DNA of 64,000 bases, taken from contig AAXX01000003.1 in NCBI GenBank assembly GCA_000169355.1, positions 62,001 to 126,000 on the forward strand, in the 5' to 3' direction. The translations under genes were made by a program, and so were the position numbers. Below, piece by piece: positions 1 to 7,503 of the stretch; position 1 is the first letter of the stretch, and every line of letters begins with the position of its first letter. The stretch is from Flavobacteria bacterium BAL38. GTDB lineage: Bacteria; Bacteroidota; Bacteroidia; Flavobacteriales; Flavobacteriaceae. The notes beneath the pieces were generated by a model. The model was not told where the DNA came from. It was given only the letters and a program-made list of their open reading frames with translations, and did not search any database.

Positions 1-129
1 AGAGCTACACAGAGCTTTTTTTGATTTTCTTTGTCTTGAGAGAGCTACACCGAGGCGTTTCACTTATTTTTTACACCGAGCTACATAGAGCTTTTTTGAT
101 TTTTTTTGTCTTTAGAGAGCTACACCGAG
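1..129. repeat. Left array of short repeats beside the GxxExxY gene
   Basis: Four near-identical copies of a 14-mer of the form AGAGCTACA(C/T)(C/A)GAG lie at 1-14, 41-54, 77-90 and 116-129. They are separated by T-rich spacers containing TTTGATTTT and TTTGTCTT. The copies group into two larger units of about 50 bp that start roughly 76 bp apart. Read on the minus strand the core is CTCGGTGTAGCTCT, which matches motifs found on the plus strand at 630-1038 on the other side of the gene at 169-540. The array probably continues beyond the window edge. This is not coding. Confidence 0.8.
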
Positions 130-168
130 TCCAAAGCTTACACTTTAGACGTTTTGTGATAATTATTG

Positions 169-540
169 TTACATGGAAAATCTTTTAATTCCTTGAGATA
201 ATAATTTGGTATTAAAATTAATTAGCAAACCGGTTTTGTAATTCCCTAATCTCATATACGTTAATATTTGTGCTTTATGAACATCTGTAAAAGTTTCAAC
301 TGTTTTTAATTCAAGAATCAATTGATCTTCTATTAATAAATCAATTTTATACCCATGATCTAATTTGATTTCTTTGTAAGCAATTGGAAGTTTTTTCTCT
401 CGTTCAACTTTCAAATTAGCTTTTTTTAACTCATAATATAAACATTCTTGATAAGCAGATTCTAATAATCCCGGACCCAAATGACGATGAACTTCAATAG
501 CTAAACCAATTACTTGTTCAGTTAACTTATCAACTTCCAT
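169..540 (-). CDS. GxxExxY family protein (PD-(D/E)XK nuclease-like fold)
   Basis: A 123-aa cytosolic protein with the family signature G24-LL-E27-SA-Y30. It also has a PD-(D/E)XK-like core: D67, then a strand ending in E77-L-K79. Family knowledge: GxxExxY proteins are classed with the PDDEXK_3 group of the nuclease superfamily; their role is unproven. The length is normal for the family and the gene is intact. No partner gene adjoins it; the next gene, aroQ, is unrelated housekeeping. It sits between inverted arrays of short repeats (1-129 and 630-1038), which suggests it is part of a repeat-associated element. Nuclease activity is inferred from fold assignment only. Confidence 0.9.
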   Translation of the reverse strand: MEVDKLTEQVIGLAIEVHRHLGPGLLESAYQECLYYELKKANLKVEREKKLPIAYKEIKLDHGYKIDLLIEDQLILELKTVETFTDVHKAQILTYMRLGNYKTGLLINFNTKLLSQGIKRFSM

Positions 541-1039
541 AATATAATTTCAATTTTATAAATATTTTTTAATTAACCAAGTGCAACGCTCTTTCAAACT
601 CTCTTTCTACACATAATATATATTAAACTCTCGGTGAATCTCATTTTACTCAGTGAATCTCCGTGTAAAAACAAGTGCAACGCCTCCAAGTACAACGCTC
701 TCTTTCTCACATTCAACACAAAGTTTATAAAACTCTCGGTGTATCTCTGTGTAACAACCAAGTGCAACGCTCTCCATCACTCACATTCAACACAAAGTAT
801 ATTAAAACTCTGTGCATCTCATTTTACTCAGTGAATCTCTGTGTAAAAACAAGTGCAACGCCTCCAAGTACAACGCTCTCTTTCTCACATTCAACACAAA
901 GTTTATAAAACTCTCGGTGTATCTCTGTGTAACAACCAAGTGCAACGCTCTCCATCACTCACATTCAACACAAAGTATATTAAAACTCTGTGCATCTCCT
1001 TTTACTCGGAGCATCTCTGTGTAACAAAAAAGTGCAACG
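541..1039. repeat. 178-bp tandem repeat with ~90-bp sub-units
   Basis: Two almost identical copies of a 178-bp unit occupy 638-815 and 816-993, and a degenerate third starts at 994 and ends near 1038. Each unit holds two related halves of about 90 bp built from the words AAGTGCAACGC, CACATTCAACACAAAGT, AAAACTC and CTC(G/T)GTG(T/C)ATCTC. Short reading frames across it simply recur with the repeat and are not believable genes. The CTCGGTGTATCTCTGTG words are inverted relative to the array at 1-129. The first ~90 bases (541-630) are AT-rich leader of the GxxExxY gene with a partial repeat unit. Confidence 0.9.
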
Positions 1040-1453
1040 CTACTCAAAAGCTCTCAAAGCCAATTCATAACTCTGCAACCCAAAGCCAATAATAACTCCC
1101 TTTGCATTTGGAGATATATAAGACTGATGACGAAACGATTCTCTTGAAAACGTATTGGAAATATGAACTTCTATAACAGGTGTAGTAATCGCTTTTATAG
1201 CATCTCCTATACCTATAGAAGTATGTGTATAAGCACCAGCATTTAAAATAATACCATCATATGAAAATCCGGTGTCTTGAATTTTAGAAATGATTTCACC
1301 TTCTATATTACTTTGATAATATTCTAATGTTAAAGAAGAAAATTGCACTTGTAATTTATTAAAGTACGATTCAAAAGTTTCATTTCCATATACTTCTGGC
1401 TCTCTTTTACCTAATAAATTAAGATTTGGACCGTTTATAATAATAATCTTCAT
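1040..1453 (-). CDS. aroQ: Type II 3-dehydroquinate dehydratase
   Basis: A 137-aa protein of the small, dodecameric type II dehydroquinase family. It removes water from 3-dehydroquinate to give 3-dehydroshikimate, step three of the shikimate pathway, in the cytosol. The N-terminus carries INGPNLNLLGKREP with R17, and Y22 follows. The NAGAYTHTS block contains N71, and the EVHISN block contains H97, with R108 downstream; these fit the known active site. The length is slightly short of the usual ~145 aa but no motif is lost. Its stop abuts the repeat array at 1039. The upstream OMP gene ends in a terminator (1479-1503), so aroQ probably has its own promoter. Confidence 0.96.
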   Translation of the reverse strand: MKIIIINGPNLNLLGKREPEVYGNETFESYFNKLQVQFSSLTLEYYQSNIEGEIISKIQDTGFSYDGIILNAGAYTHTSIGIGDAIKAITTPVIEVHISNTFSRESFRHQSYISPNAKGVIIGFGLQSYELALRAFE

Positions 1454-1478
1454 GCGGATTGTTTTTGTAAAAATAAAA

Positions 1479-1503
1479 AAACCATTCCTTTTGAGAATGG
1501 TTT
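1479..1503 (-). terminator. Intrinsic terminator after the PorT-type OMP gene
   Basis: The palindrome ACCATTC-CTTTTGA-GAATGGT is followed on the minus strand by a T-rich tract (positions 1471-1480). It lies 25 bp after the stop of the beta-barrel gene at 1529-2083 and just upstream of aroQ. Confidence 0.8.
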
Positions 1504-1528
1504 TAATAAAATATTGTGAGTTTTAGTC

Positions 1529-2083
1529 TTAAAACATATAACCTACTGAAAATTGAATTAAAGAATTCTTAACATCAGCATCTTTTTTAGGTTCTGTTAA
1601 ACCTGCAGCATAACGTCCAGAAACAAAAAAGGCATCTGTAATTTTAAAACTCAATCCACCGGCAATAGCAAAGTCAAAACTGTTACTGTCTCCAGCATCA
1701 ACATTATTGCGCTCACTTACAAGAAAAGAAGCTTGCGGACCTAACTCTAAACTTAACTTATTAGGTGTTAAATAAAATTTTGCTAAAACAGGTATAGATA
1801 TATAACCTAACTCGTTTTTAATTTGGTCTCCCAAGCCATCTAGCTCAGAGCCCTGAGTAGAATATAAAAGTTCGGGTTGTAAAGCAAAGTTTTCAAACAA
1901 TTTTACTTCCATTACAGCTCCAGCATGAAAGCTTGTTATGGTTTTAAAATCGACACCCGAAACATCTCCACCAGTGTAGTTAGCAAAGTTAAGACCTCCT
2001 TTTACTCCAAATTGTAGTAATTGTGCTTGCGATAAACCAGTTCCTAGAACTAGTAATATCATTGTTACGATTGTTTTTTTCAT
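1529..2083 (-). CDS. PorT-family outer-membrane beta-barrel protein
   Basis: A 184-aa exported protein. Residues 1-20 form a signal peptide (KK, hydrophobic core, cleavage after SQA-Q). The remainder alternates polar and hydrophobic residues in short strands separated by loops, and ends in a typical barrel terminal strand (IQFSVGYMF, last residue Phe). The GVKGGLNFANYTGG start and the LQPELLYSTQG segment are typical of the outer-membrane beta-barrel (PorT) family abundant in Bacteroidota. It probably sits in the outer membrane; substrate and role are unknown. It is monocistronic: a terminator follows and a long AT-rich region precedes it. Confidence 0.85.
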   Translation of the reverse strand: MKKTIVTMILLVLGTGLSQAQLLQFGVKGGLNFANYTGGDVSGVDFKTITSFHAGAVMEVKLFENFALQPELLYSTQGSELDGLGDQIKNELGYISIPVLAKFYLTPNKLSLELGPQASFLVSERNNVDAGDSNSFDFAIAGGLSFKITDAFFVSGRYAAGLTEPKKDADVKNSLIQFSVGYMF

Positions 2084-2488
2084 GATGTGTAAATTTATTA
2101 AATTATAGTTTTATAAACAATTTAAAAATTTATATAATTACTTCATTGCACTCAATTGTAAACGTAATTTTATATCAATTTATTAACAAGTGTAAGGCTA
2201 TTTAGCGTTTTTAGGCATTTTTTTGTGTTTTACTCGATGAAATACATTTTTTAACGATTTTGGGAAGTATTTGATTTTCAGTTATTTGATGTTTTTTATT
2301 AAAATATTTTATCTTTTTGTTTTATTAAAAAAACTTTAATTTTTTGTTTTTTTGTTTTTTTAACTCCTTGATTATTAACATTTTCTATTTTTGTTGTTAA
2401 TAAAATTGTTAATAACATAACAAAATATGTTATTTTGTATAGAAAAATGATATAAATTTGCCTTATTAACTTTAAATTTAAACTAAAC
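2084..2488. other. AT-rich divergent intergenic region
   Basis: About 400 bases between two divergent outer-membrane protein genes. It is very AT-rich, with runs of A and T, and contains no credible gene. A TAAATTTG hexamer-like -7 element of the Bacteroidota type lies at 2453-2460, 28 bp before the plus-strand start codon at 2489. A TTTTG at 2433-2437 is slightly closer than the usual -33 spacing. I see no RNA gene, and apart from poly-A/T tracts no repeat. Confidence 0.6.
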
Positions 2489-3088
2489 ATGAAAAAAGTT
2501 TTATTATCTGCAGTAGCATTATTGGCTTTCGGTTTTGCTAACGCACAAGAAGAAAAATCTACAAATGGTGGATTTGCTAAAGGAGATGTTTTTGTAACTG
2601 GTGCTTTTACATTTGGAAGTACTAATGACAAAGATTCTGATGTAAAAACAAACGGATTCGAAATTGCACCACAAGTTGGTTATTTCTTAACTGAAAACAT
2701 CGCTATTGGTGGTAAATTAGGTTTTGCTTCAATGAAAGAAAAGTCTTCAGGTGTTGATACTTATGATATGTCAGGTTTGACATTAGGAGCTTTTGGTCGT
2801 TACTATTTTACTCCTGCTAACCAATTTTCTTTATTCGCTAATTTAGGTTTAGATTATTCTTCAATGAAAAATAATTTAGCTGGTGGTGGAAAACTTAATG
2901 GTTTTGATGCTGGTTTAGGTGCTGGTTTAAACTATTTCGTATCTTCAAACTTTTCAATCGAAGCTGGTGTAGCTGTTTTAGGTTTTTCATCTGAAAAATC
3001 TGATGCTTCTGGAGCTAAAGGAACTTCTTCTTTTGGATTTGGTGGAGACTGGAGAGCTGTAACTTTCGGAGTTAACTACAAATTCTAA
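2489..3088 (+). CDS. Outer-membrane beta-barrel protein (OmpW/OmpA-barrel like)
   Basis: A 199-aa exported protein with a clear signal peptide (MKKVLLSAVALLAFGFANA, cleavage before QEE). The mature part contains repeated amphipathic strands such as FEIAPQVGYFLTENIAIGGKLGF and LGAFGRYYF, and ends in the C-terminal barrel strand VTFGVNYKF with a final Phe. This places it in the small outer-membrane barrel superfamily; no ligand can be named. The next gene (3250-3765) encodes a similar barrel with the same NYKF ending, so they look like diverged tandem paralogues with separate terminators. Confidence 0.87.
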   Translation: MKKVLLSAVALLAFGFANAQEEKSTNGGFAKGDVFVTGAFTFGSTNDKDSDVKTNGFEIAPQVGYFLTENIAIGGKLGFASMKEKSSGVDTYDMSGLTLGAFGRYYFTPANQFSLFANLGLDYSSMKNNLAGGGKLNGFDAGLGAGLNYFVSSNFSIEAGVAVLGFSSEKSDASGAKGTSSFGFGGDWRAVTFGVNYKF

Positions 3089-3110
3089 TTTGTAACTTTC
3101 TTATAAAATT

Positions 3111-3133
3111 AAATCCCGCTTCGGCGGGATTTT
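3111..3133 (+). terminator. Intrinsic terminator
   Basis: AAATCCCGC-TTC-GGCGGGATTT followed by a run of T. It ends transcription of the barrel gene at 2489-3088. Confidence 0.93.
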
Positions 3134-3249
3134 TTTGTTTTTATACTATTTCATAATTGAAGTTTTTTCGTTTTTATAATGGGTTAAAACTATTTTTTTT
3201 AAAAAATTGCATAAATTTGTGCTATAAATCAAAAAAAAATAAGTAAAAT

Positions 3250-3765
3250 ATGAAAAAAGTCGTATTCATCTTTGTTGCCATTTTAGGGTTTACATTGGCT
3301 AATGCTCAAGACGGACAATTTAAAGGAGGTCTTACTGTTGGTTTACCAATGGGAGATGTTAAAGATTCTTATTCTTTAAACGTAGGATTAGATATTGCTT
3401 ACACATGGGCAATTACTGATAAATTTAATGCAGGTGTAGGGTTAGGTTTTACAAATTTTTCAGGTAAAAAAGAAGAATTTGATTTAGGTGTTGGACCCGG
3501 AACAGTAGAAGTTAAAAATTTAGATGCTGCTTTTGTTCCTGTATATGGAACGGCACAATATTCTTTTACTGAAAATATTTTTGCAGGAGCAGATTTAGGT
3601 TATGCATTAGGAACAGCTCCAGAAGGAAATGATGGAGGTTTTTTATTTCAACCAAAAGTAGGGTACCAAACAACAAAATTTGAAGTGTATACAGGGTATA
3701 AAGGAATTTCTGTAGATGGTAGTACTTTTTCTTCTTTAAATTTAGGCTTTAATTACAAATTCTAA
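3250..3765 (+). CDS. Outer-membrane beta-barrel protein
   Basis: A 171-aa exported protein. The signal peptide MKKVVFIFVAILGFTLANA is cut before QDG. The mature part starts with FKGGLTVGLPMGDV and has regular amphipathic strands (LNVGLDIAYTWAITDKFNAGVGLGFTNF, VPVYGTAQYSF). It ends in SLNLGFNYKF, the usual barrel closing strand with terminal Phe. It belongs to the small outer-membrane barrel group; function unknown. A TAAATTTG -7 element at 3212-3219 stands 30 bp before the start, so it probably has its own promoter despite following a related gene. Confidence 0.86.
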   Translation: MKKVVFIFVAILGFTLANAQDGQFKGGLTVGLPMGDVKDSYSLNVGLDIAYTWAITDKFNAGVGLGFTNFSGKKEEFDLGVGPGTVEVKNLDAAFVPVYGTAQYSFTENIFAGADLGYALGTAPEGNDGGFLFQPKVGYQTTKFEVYTGYKGISVDGSTFSSLNLGFNYKF

Positions 3766-3788
3766 TTTGTACTTTTTAAATATATCAT

Positions 3789-3817
3789 TATCCCGAGTAT
3801 TCCTCGGGATTTTTTTA
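3789..3817 (+). terminator. Intrinsic terminator
   Basis: ATCCCGAG-TATT-CCTCGGGAT followed by seven T. It closes the barrel gene at 3250-3765 immediately before the recombinase gene. Confidence 0.92.
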
Positions 3818-3844
3818 TTCCTATAATTTGCCTATTTTTGGTAC

Positions 3845-4744
3845 ATGAGTACTTGGCAATCGTATATTAAAGAATATCAAAATTATCTGCGTTTAGAACG
3901 TGGTCTGTCTAAAAATACCATTGAAAATTACACGTTTGATATTGAAAAACTGGTTGTGTTCTTAAATACTCATGATATTCAGGTTTCGCCTATTCATATT
4001 TCAGAAGAAACCATTCAACAATTCATTTATGAAATAGCTTCAAAAGTAAATGCCAGAAGTCAGTCGCGTCTCATTTCAGGTTTAAAAAGTTTTTTTAATT
4101 ATTTGGTTTTTGAGGATTATAGAAAAGACACGCCACTTGAATTAATTGAAGTACCTAAAACCGGTAGAAAATTACCCGATACTTTGGCTACGGAAGAAAT
4201 TGACGCTTTAATTGCTGCAATCGATTTATCTACACCAGAAGGCGAACGCAACAGAGCAATGTTAGAAACCTTGTACAGTTGTGGTTTACGTGTTTCTGAA
4301 CTGGTTGGGTTAAAGATATCTGATTTATTTTTTGAAGAAGGCTTTATTAAAATAACAGGTAAAGGAAATAAACAGCGTTTTGTTCCTGTAGGTGGTTCTA
4401 CAATAAAATACATTACGTCGTATATGAATTTAATTAGAGTGCATTATACGGTTCAGAAAGGACATGAAGACACACTTTTTCTAAATAGGAGAGGTAAACA
4501 ATTAACTCGCGCTATGGTTTTTACGATTATTAAGGATTTAGCTGTAAAAATCAATTTAAATAAAACCATTAGTCCGCACACGTTTCGACATTCTTTTGCA
4601 ACTCACTTATTAGAAAATGGAGCCGATTTGCGTTCCATACAATTAATGCTCGGACATGAGTCTATAACGACTACAGAAGTGTATATGCATTTGGATCGAA
4701 AGTTTTTATCGGAAGTTTTGAATAACTATCATCCACGTAAATAG
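3845..4744 (+). CDS. xerD: Site-specific tyrosine recombinase XerC/XerD
   Basis: A 299-aa tyrosine recombinase of normal Xer length. Residues 1-95 form the SAM-like core-binding domain (IKEYQNYLRLERGLSKNTIENY). The catalytic domain follows with the complete set R149, K173, H245, R248, H271 and nucleophile Y280 (EVYMH). By family knowledge it resolves chromosome dimers at dif in the late cell cycle, in the cytosol with FtsK. A single gene with its own -7-like element (TATTTTTG at 3833-3840); no attachment site or other mobile gene is nearby, which argues for a housekeeping Xer rather than an integrase. XerC versus XerD cannot be settled from sequence alone. Confidence 0.93.
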   Translation: MSTWQSYIKEYQNYLRLERGLSKNTIENYTFDIEKLVVFLNTHDIQVSPIHISEETIQQFIYEIASKVNARSQSRLISGLKSFFNYLVFEDYRKDTPLELIEVPKTGRKLPDTLATEEIDALIAAIDLSTPEGERNRAMLETLYSCGLRVSELVGLKISDLFFEEGFIKITGKGNKQRFVPVGGSTIKYITSYMNLIRVHYTVQKGHEDTLFLNRRGKQLTRAMVFTIIKDLAVKINLNKTISPHTFRHSFATHLLENGADLRSIQLMLGHESITTTEVYMHLDRKFLSEVLNNYHPRK

Positions 4745-4748
4745 TTAG

Positions 4749-4861
4749 CAGTCTCAGTTTTCAGTCACAGTACTATAACGTACAAAAAAAAGATGTTTCA
4801 ATTTTGAAACATCTTTTTTTTTATCTGTCAACTGAGAATGCGACTGCGACTGAAAACTAAA
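4749..4861. repeat. REP-like palindromic repeat, copy 1 (split around a terminator)
   Basis: CAGTCTCAGTTTTCAGTCACAGT at 4749-4771 and its imperfect inverse near 4826-4860 (ACTGAGAATGCGACTGCGACTGAAAACT) flank the terminator at 4784-4821. The same words recur at 40845-40901 and 62275-62337. Confidence 0.75.
4784..4821. terminator. Bidirectional terminator between xerD and rny
   Basis: AGATGTTTCAA-TT-TTGAAACATCT, a perfect 11-bp stem with A-run before and T-run after, lies between two convergent genes and so can serve both strands. Confidence 0.92.
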
Positions 4862-4863
4862 AC

Positions 4864-6426
4864 TTACTTCGCAATATTCACAGCTCTTGTTTCTCTAATT
4901 ACTGTAATTTTCACTTGACCAGGATATGTCATTTCAGTTTGAATTTTTTGAGAAATATCAAACGATAAGTTTACGGCTGCATCATCAGATACTTTTTCGC
5001 TTTCTACAATTACACGTAATTCTCTACCTGCCTGAATTGCATAAGCATTTTTAACTCCGTTAAATCCAAAAGCAATATCTTCTAAATCTTTTAAACGTTG
5101 GATGTAAGAATCTAATACTTGTCTTCTTGCACCAGGGCGCGCTCCAGAAATAGCATCACAAACTTGGATAATTGGCGAAATCAATGATTTCATTTCAATT
5201 TCGTCGTGGTGAGCTCCAATTGCATTACAAACTTCTTCTTTTTCACCGTATTTTTCTGCCCATTGCATTCCTAAGATTGCGTGAGGTAATTCGCTTTCAG
5301 TATCAGGTACTTTTCCAATATCGTGTAATAAACCAGCTCTTTTAGCTAATTTAACGTTTAAGCCTAATTCTGCTGCCATAATACCACATAACTTAGCTAC
5401 CTCTCTCGAGTGTTGTAATAAGTTTTGTCCGTAAGATGAACGGTATTTCATTCTACCCACTACTTTAATTAATTCCGGGTGTAATCCGTGGATTCCTAAA
5501 TCAATTACAGTACGTTTACCTGTTTCAATAATTTCTTCGTCAATTTGTTTAGCTGTCTTAGCCACTACTTCTTCAATACGAGCAGGGTGAATACGACCGT
5601 CGGTTACTAACTTGTGTAACGCTAAACGAGCAATTTCTCTTCTAACAGGATCAAAACAAGATAAGATAATTGCTTCTGGTGTATCATCAACAATAATTTC
5701 AACTCCAGTAGCAGCCTCTAAAGCTCTAATGTTACGACCTTCACGACCAATAATTCTACCTTTAACATCATCAGACTCAATGTTGAATACAGAAACACAA
5801 TTTTCAACTGCTTCTTCTGTTCCTACACGTTGAATAGTACTAATAATGATTTTCTTAGCTTCTTGATGAGCTGTCATTTTAGCTTCTTCTACAGTGTCTT
5901 GAATGAAAGACATGGCATTTGTTTTAGCTTCAGCTTTTAAACTTTCTACTAATTGGTTTTTAGCATCTTCAGCAGATAAACCAGAAATCACTTCTAATTG
6001 TTCTACTTGGCTTTTATGTAATTTGTCAACTTCTTGCTGTTTTTTCTCTAAAAGTTCAATTTTAGCAGCGTATTCCGCAATTTTGTTTTCTGCTTCATCG
6101 TTAACTTTTTTAGCTTTTGCTAACTCATTAGAAATTTGAGATTCTTTATCGCGAGTTCTTTTTTCGGCTTCAGCTGTTTTTTTATCTCGAGCTAAAATAA
6201 CTTGTTCGTGTTCCGCTTTAAGTTCTAAAAACTTCTCTTTTGCTTGAAGAATTTTTTCTTTTTTAGTGGCTTCGGCTTCTGTTTTAGCGTCTTTTAAAAT
6301 AGAACCTGCTTCTTTTTTTGCGTTTTTAATAAGGTTGGAAACATTGCTTTTTTCTAAAAATTTAGCAATTCCAAAACCTCCGGCAATCCCGACAACAATT
6401 CCAATTATTATGCTTAGTATATCCAT
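4864..6426 (-). CDS. rny: Ribonuclease Y
   Basis: A 520-aa membrane-anchored endoribonuclease that starts mRNA decay. One transmembrane helix spans about residues 3-22. A long charged coiled coil runs from about 30 to 200. The KH RNA-binding domain carries [11 protein letters not shown] at 223-233. The HD domain has its metal pair H368-D369 in LLHDIGK. Length and domain order are canonical. It follows the zapA operon, with the 6S RNA between them at 6449-6608. It ends against the bidirectional terminator shared with xerD. No defect seen. Confidence 0.97.
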   Translation of the reverse strand: MDILSIIIGIVVGIAGGFGIAKFLEKSNVSNLIKNAKKEAGSILKDAKTEAEATKKEKILQAKEKFLELKAEHEQVILARDKKTAEAEKRTRDKESQISNELAKAKKVNDEAENKIAEYAAKIELLEKKQQEVDKLHKSQVEQLEVISGLSAEDAKNQLVESLKAEAKTNAMSFIQDTVEEAKMTAHQEAKKIIISTIQRVGTEEAVENCVSVFNIESDDVKGRIIGREGRNIRALEAATGVEIIVDDTPEAIILSCFDPVRREIARLALHKLVTDGRIHPARIEEVVAKTAKQIDEEIIETGKRTVIDLGIHGLHPELIKVVGRMKYRSSYGQNLLQHSREVAKLCGIMAAELGLNVKLAKRAGLLHDIGKVPDTESELPHAILGMQWAEKYGEKEEVCNAIGAHHDEIEMKSLISPIIQVCDAISGARPGARRQVLDSYIQRLKDLEDIAFGFNGVKNAYAIQAGRELRVIVESEKVSDDAAVNLSFDISQKIQTEMTYPGQVKITVIRETRAVNIAK

Positions 6427-6448
6427 TATATGTGTTAAAAAATTATAT

Positions 6449-6608
6449 AAAAAAAGCCTACATTAGGTGTTTGTATAAACTCTGTTATACAAGATTTAAG
6501 CTAACCTGCAGTTCAAACTTCCCACTAAAGGGCCTGTTATAGTTGCAAAGATTCACTCGTTTAATTTGTTAGTGTTGAGTTTATCAAATATATACTAATG
6601 TAGGCAGT
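6449..6608 (-). ncRNA. ssrS: 6S RNA (6S-Flavo type)
   Basis: Non-coding space between zapA and rny. The ends form a perfect 11-bp closing stem: GCCTACATTAG at 6456-6466 (plus strand) pairs with CTAATGTAGGC at 6595-6605. A T-run follows on the minus strand, giving a rod-like RNA of about 150 nt with internal unpaired stretches. Established knowledge: Flavobacteria carry a 6S class (6S-Flavo), and 6S RNA lies next to zapA in many bacteria; it binds the housekeeping RNA polymerase and tunes transcription. The identification rests on location, length and closing stem; I could not run a covariance model. Confidence 0.82.
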
Positions 6609-6632
6609 ATCTTTGTTATTGTAAGAACGTAT

Positions 6633-6926
6633 TTATTTAGAAAGTAACTCGCTCAATTTTTTATCCAAATTTTGTAATCTGGTTAAAGCTATTTCATTGT
6701 CTTGTGAGCCCGATATTTGTTTTTGTTCTACTTGTGCTGCAAATTGCAAAGCACACATAGCCAAAACATCTTGTTTATCTCTAACGGCATAACTTTGTTC
6801 AAACTGTTTAATCATGGCTTCTATTTTTTTAGTAGCACTTCGTAGACCTTCTTCTTGTGATGGATCCACGGTTAATGGATACACACGATCTGCAATTGAT
6901 AATTTAATTTTCAGTTTTTCACTCAT
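6633..6926 (-). CDS. zapA: Cell division protein ZapA
   Basis: A 97-aa protein of the ZapA family, which bundles FtsZ filaments at the division site. The N-terminal globular part (KLKIKLSIADRVYPLTVDPSQEEGLRSATKKIEAMIKQF) matches the family pattern, and the C-terminal half is a predicted helix for dimer/tetramer formation. It sits 7 bp downstream of the coiled-coil gene at 6934-7224, with which it shares a promoter (7252-7282). The 6S RNA lies just downstream, as next to zapA in other bacteria. Confidence 0.93.
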   Translation of the reverse strand: MSEKLKIKLSIADRVYPLTVDPSQEEGLRSATKKIEAMIKQFEQSYAVRDKQDVLAMCALQFAAQVEQKQISGSQDNEIALTRLQNLDKKLSELLSK

Positions 6927-6933
6927 ATGCTTT

Positions 6934-7224
6934 CTAATCAGAAAGTTGGGCTATACAATAATCGATTTCTCGAATTAATGAATTTATTTTGAGTTTTGTT
7001 TCTCTTTTGTTTTCTTCACTGCCTAATAATGAGTTTACCATTTTAAGAGTATCCAATTGGTTCTTTAAAGCTTCTACTTCGCCTGATTGCTCTTGTTGAT
7101 TTTTTTTAGAAAGCAACAATTCTTCTTGCAACTCTACGTTTTTCTTTTCAAGCTTAGCCACTTTTTGATTGAGCTTAAAAAATTTAACTTCTAGAGAATC
7201 AATTAATTCAGATAATCCATTCAT
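6934..7224 (-). CDS. Small coiled-coil protein encoded with zapA
   Basis: A 96-aa hydrophilic protein that is almost entirely heptad-patterned coiled coil (LIDSLEVKFFKLNQKVAKLEKKNVELQEELLL...). It has no signal peptide or membrane segment. It is co-directional with zapA and only 7 bp upstream of it. ZapB of gammaproteobacteria is likewise a short coiled coil that works with ZapA, so a division role is a reasonable guess, but I see no specific homology and shared architecture alone is weak evidence. Confidence 0.8.
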   Translation of the reverse strand: MNGLSELIDSLEVKFFKLNQKVAKLEKKNVELQEELLLSKKNQQEQSGEVEALKNQLDTLKMVNSLLGSEENKRETKLKINSLIREIDYCIAQLSD

Positions 7225-7251
7225 TAATGATACAATTCATTCATTATTTCA

Positions 7252-7282
7252 CAAAGTTAGCATTAGTATTCAAAAATAGCAA
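7252..7282 (-). promoter_or_regulatory. Promoter of the coiled-coil-zapA operon
   Basis: Read on the minus strand: TTG (7282-7280), a 20-base spacer, then TAACTTTG (7259-7252). This matches the Bacteroidota primary-sigma consensus TTG-N19/20-TAnnTTTG and lies about 28 bp before the start codon at 7224. Confidence 0.72.
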
Positions 7283-7503
7283 TACTTTTTACTAAATTTT
7301 ATGAATTAATTTTTATAATTTGTAACTTATTGGAAATTAATTCATTATTAAAGGTATGGTTTTTGTTTACTTTATCTATCATAATTTTTATTAATTTAGC
7401 GCAAAACATAAAACAATAAAATTACCACGTATAAATTGTAGTTTGTAACCTCCAATTTATACACGCAATATCCTCCAACTTTTGAAATAGACAAACACTC
7501 CAT

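Noticed and set aside
638..993. CRISPR array
   Set aside because: The unit is 178 bp with whole-unit identity, not short repeats with unique spacers, and no cas genes are present.
634..1092. Four short plus-strand reading frames of 66-79 codons
   Set aside because: They are repeats of each other with the 178-bp period, with no homology or start context; they reflect the tandem repeat.
2299..2631. Minus-strand 110-codon frame overlapping the barrel gene
   Set aside because: Runs antisense into a gene with a clear signal peptide, and its remainder is poly-Lys/Phe from A/T runs.
3845..4744. XerD-like gene as the integrase of a mobile island
   Set aside because: Length and motifs fit housekeeping Xer, and no attachment repeats or cargo genes are nearby.
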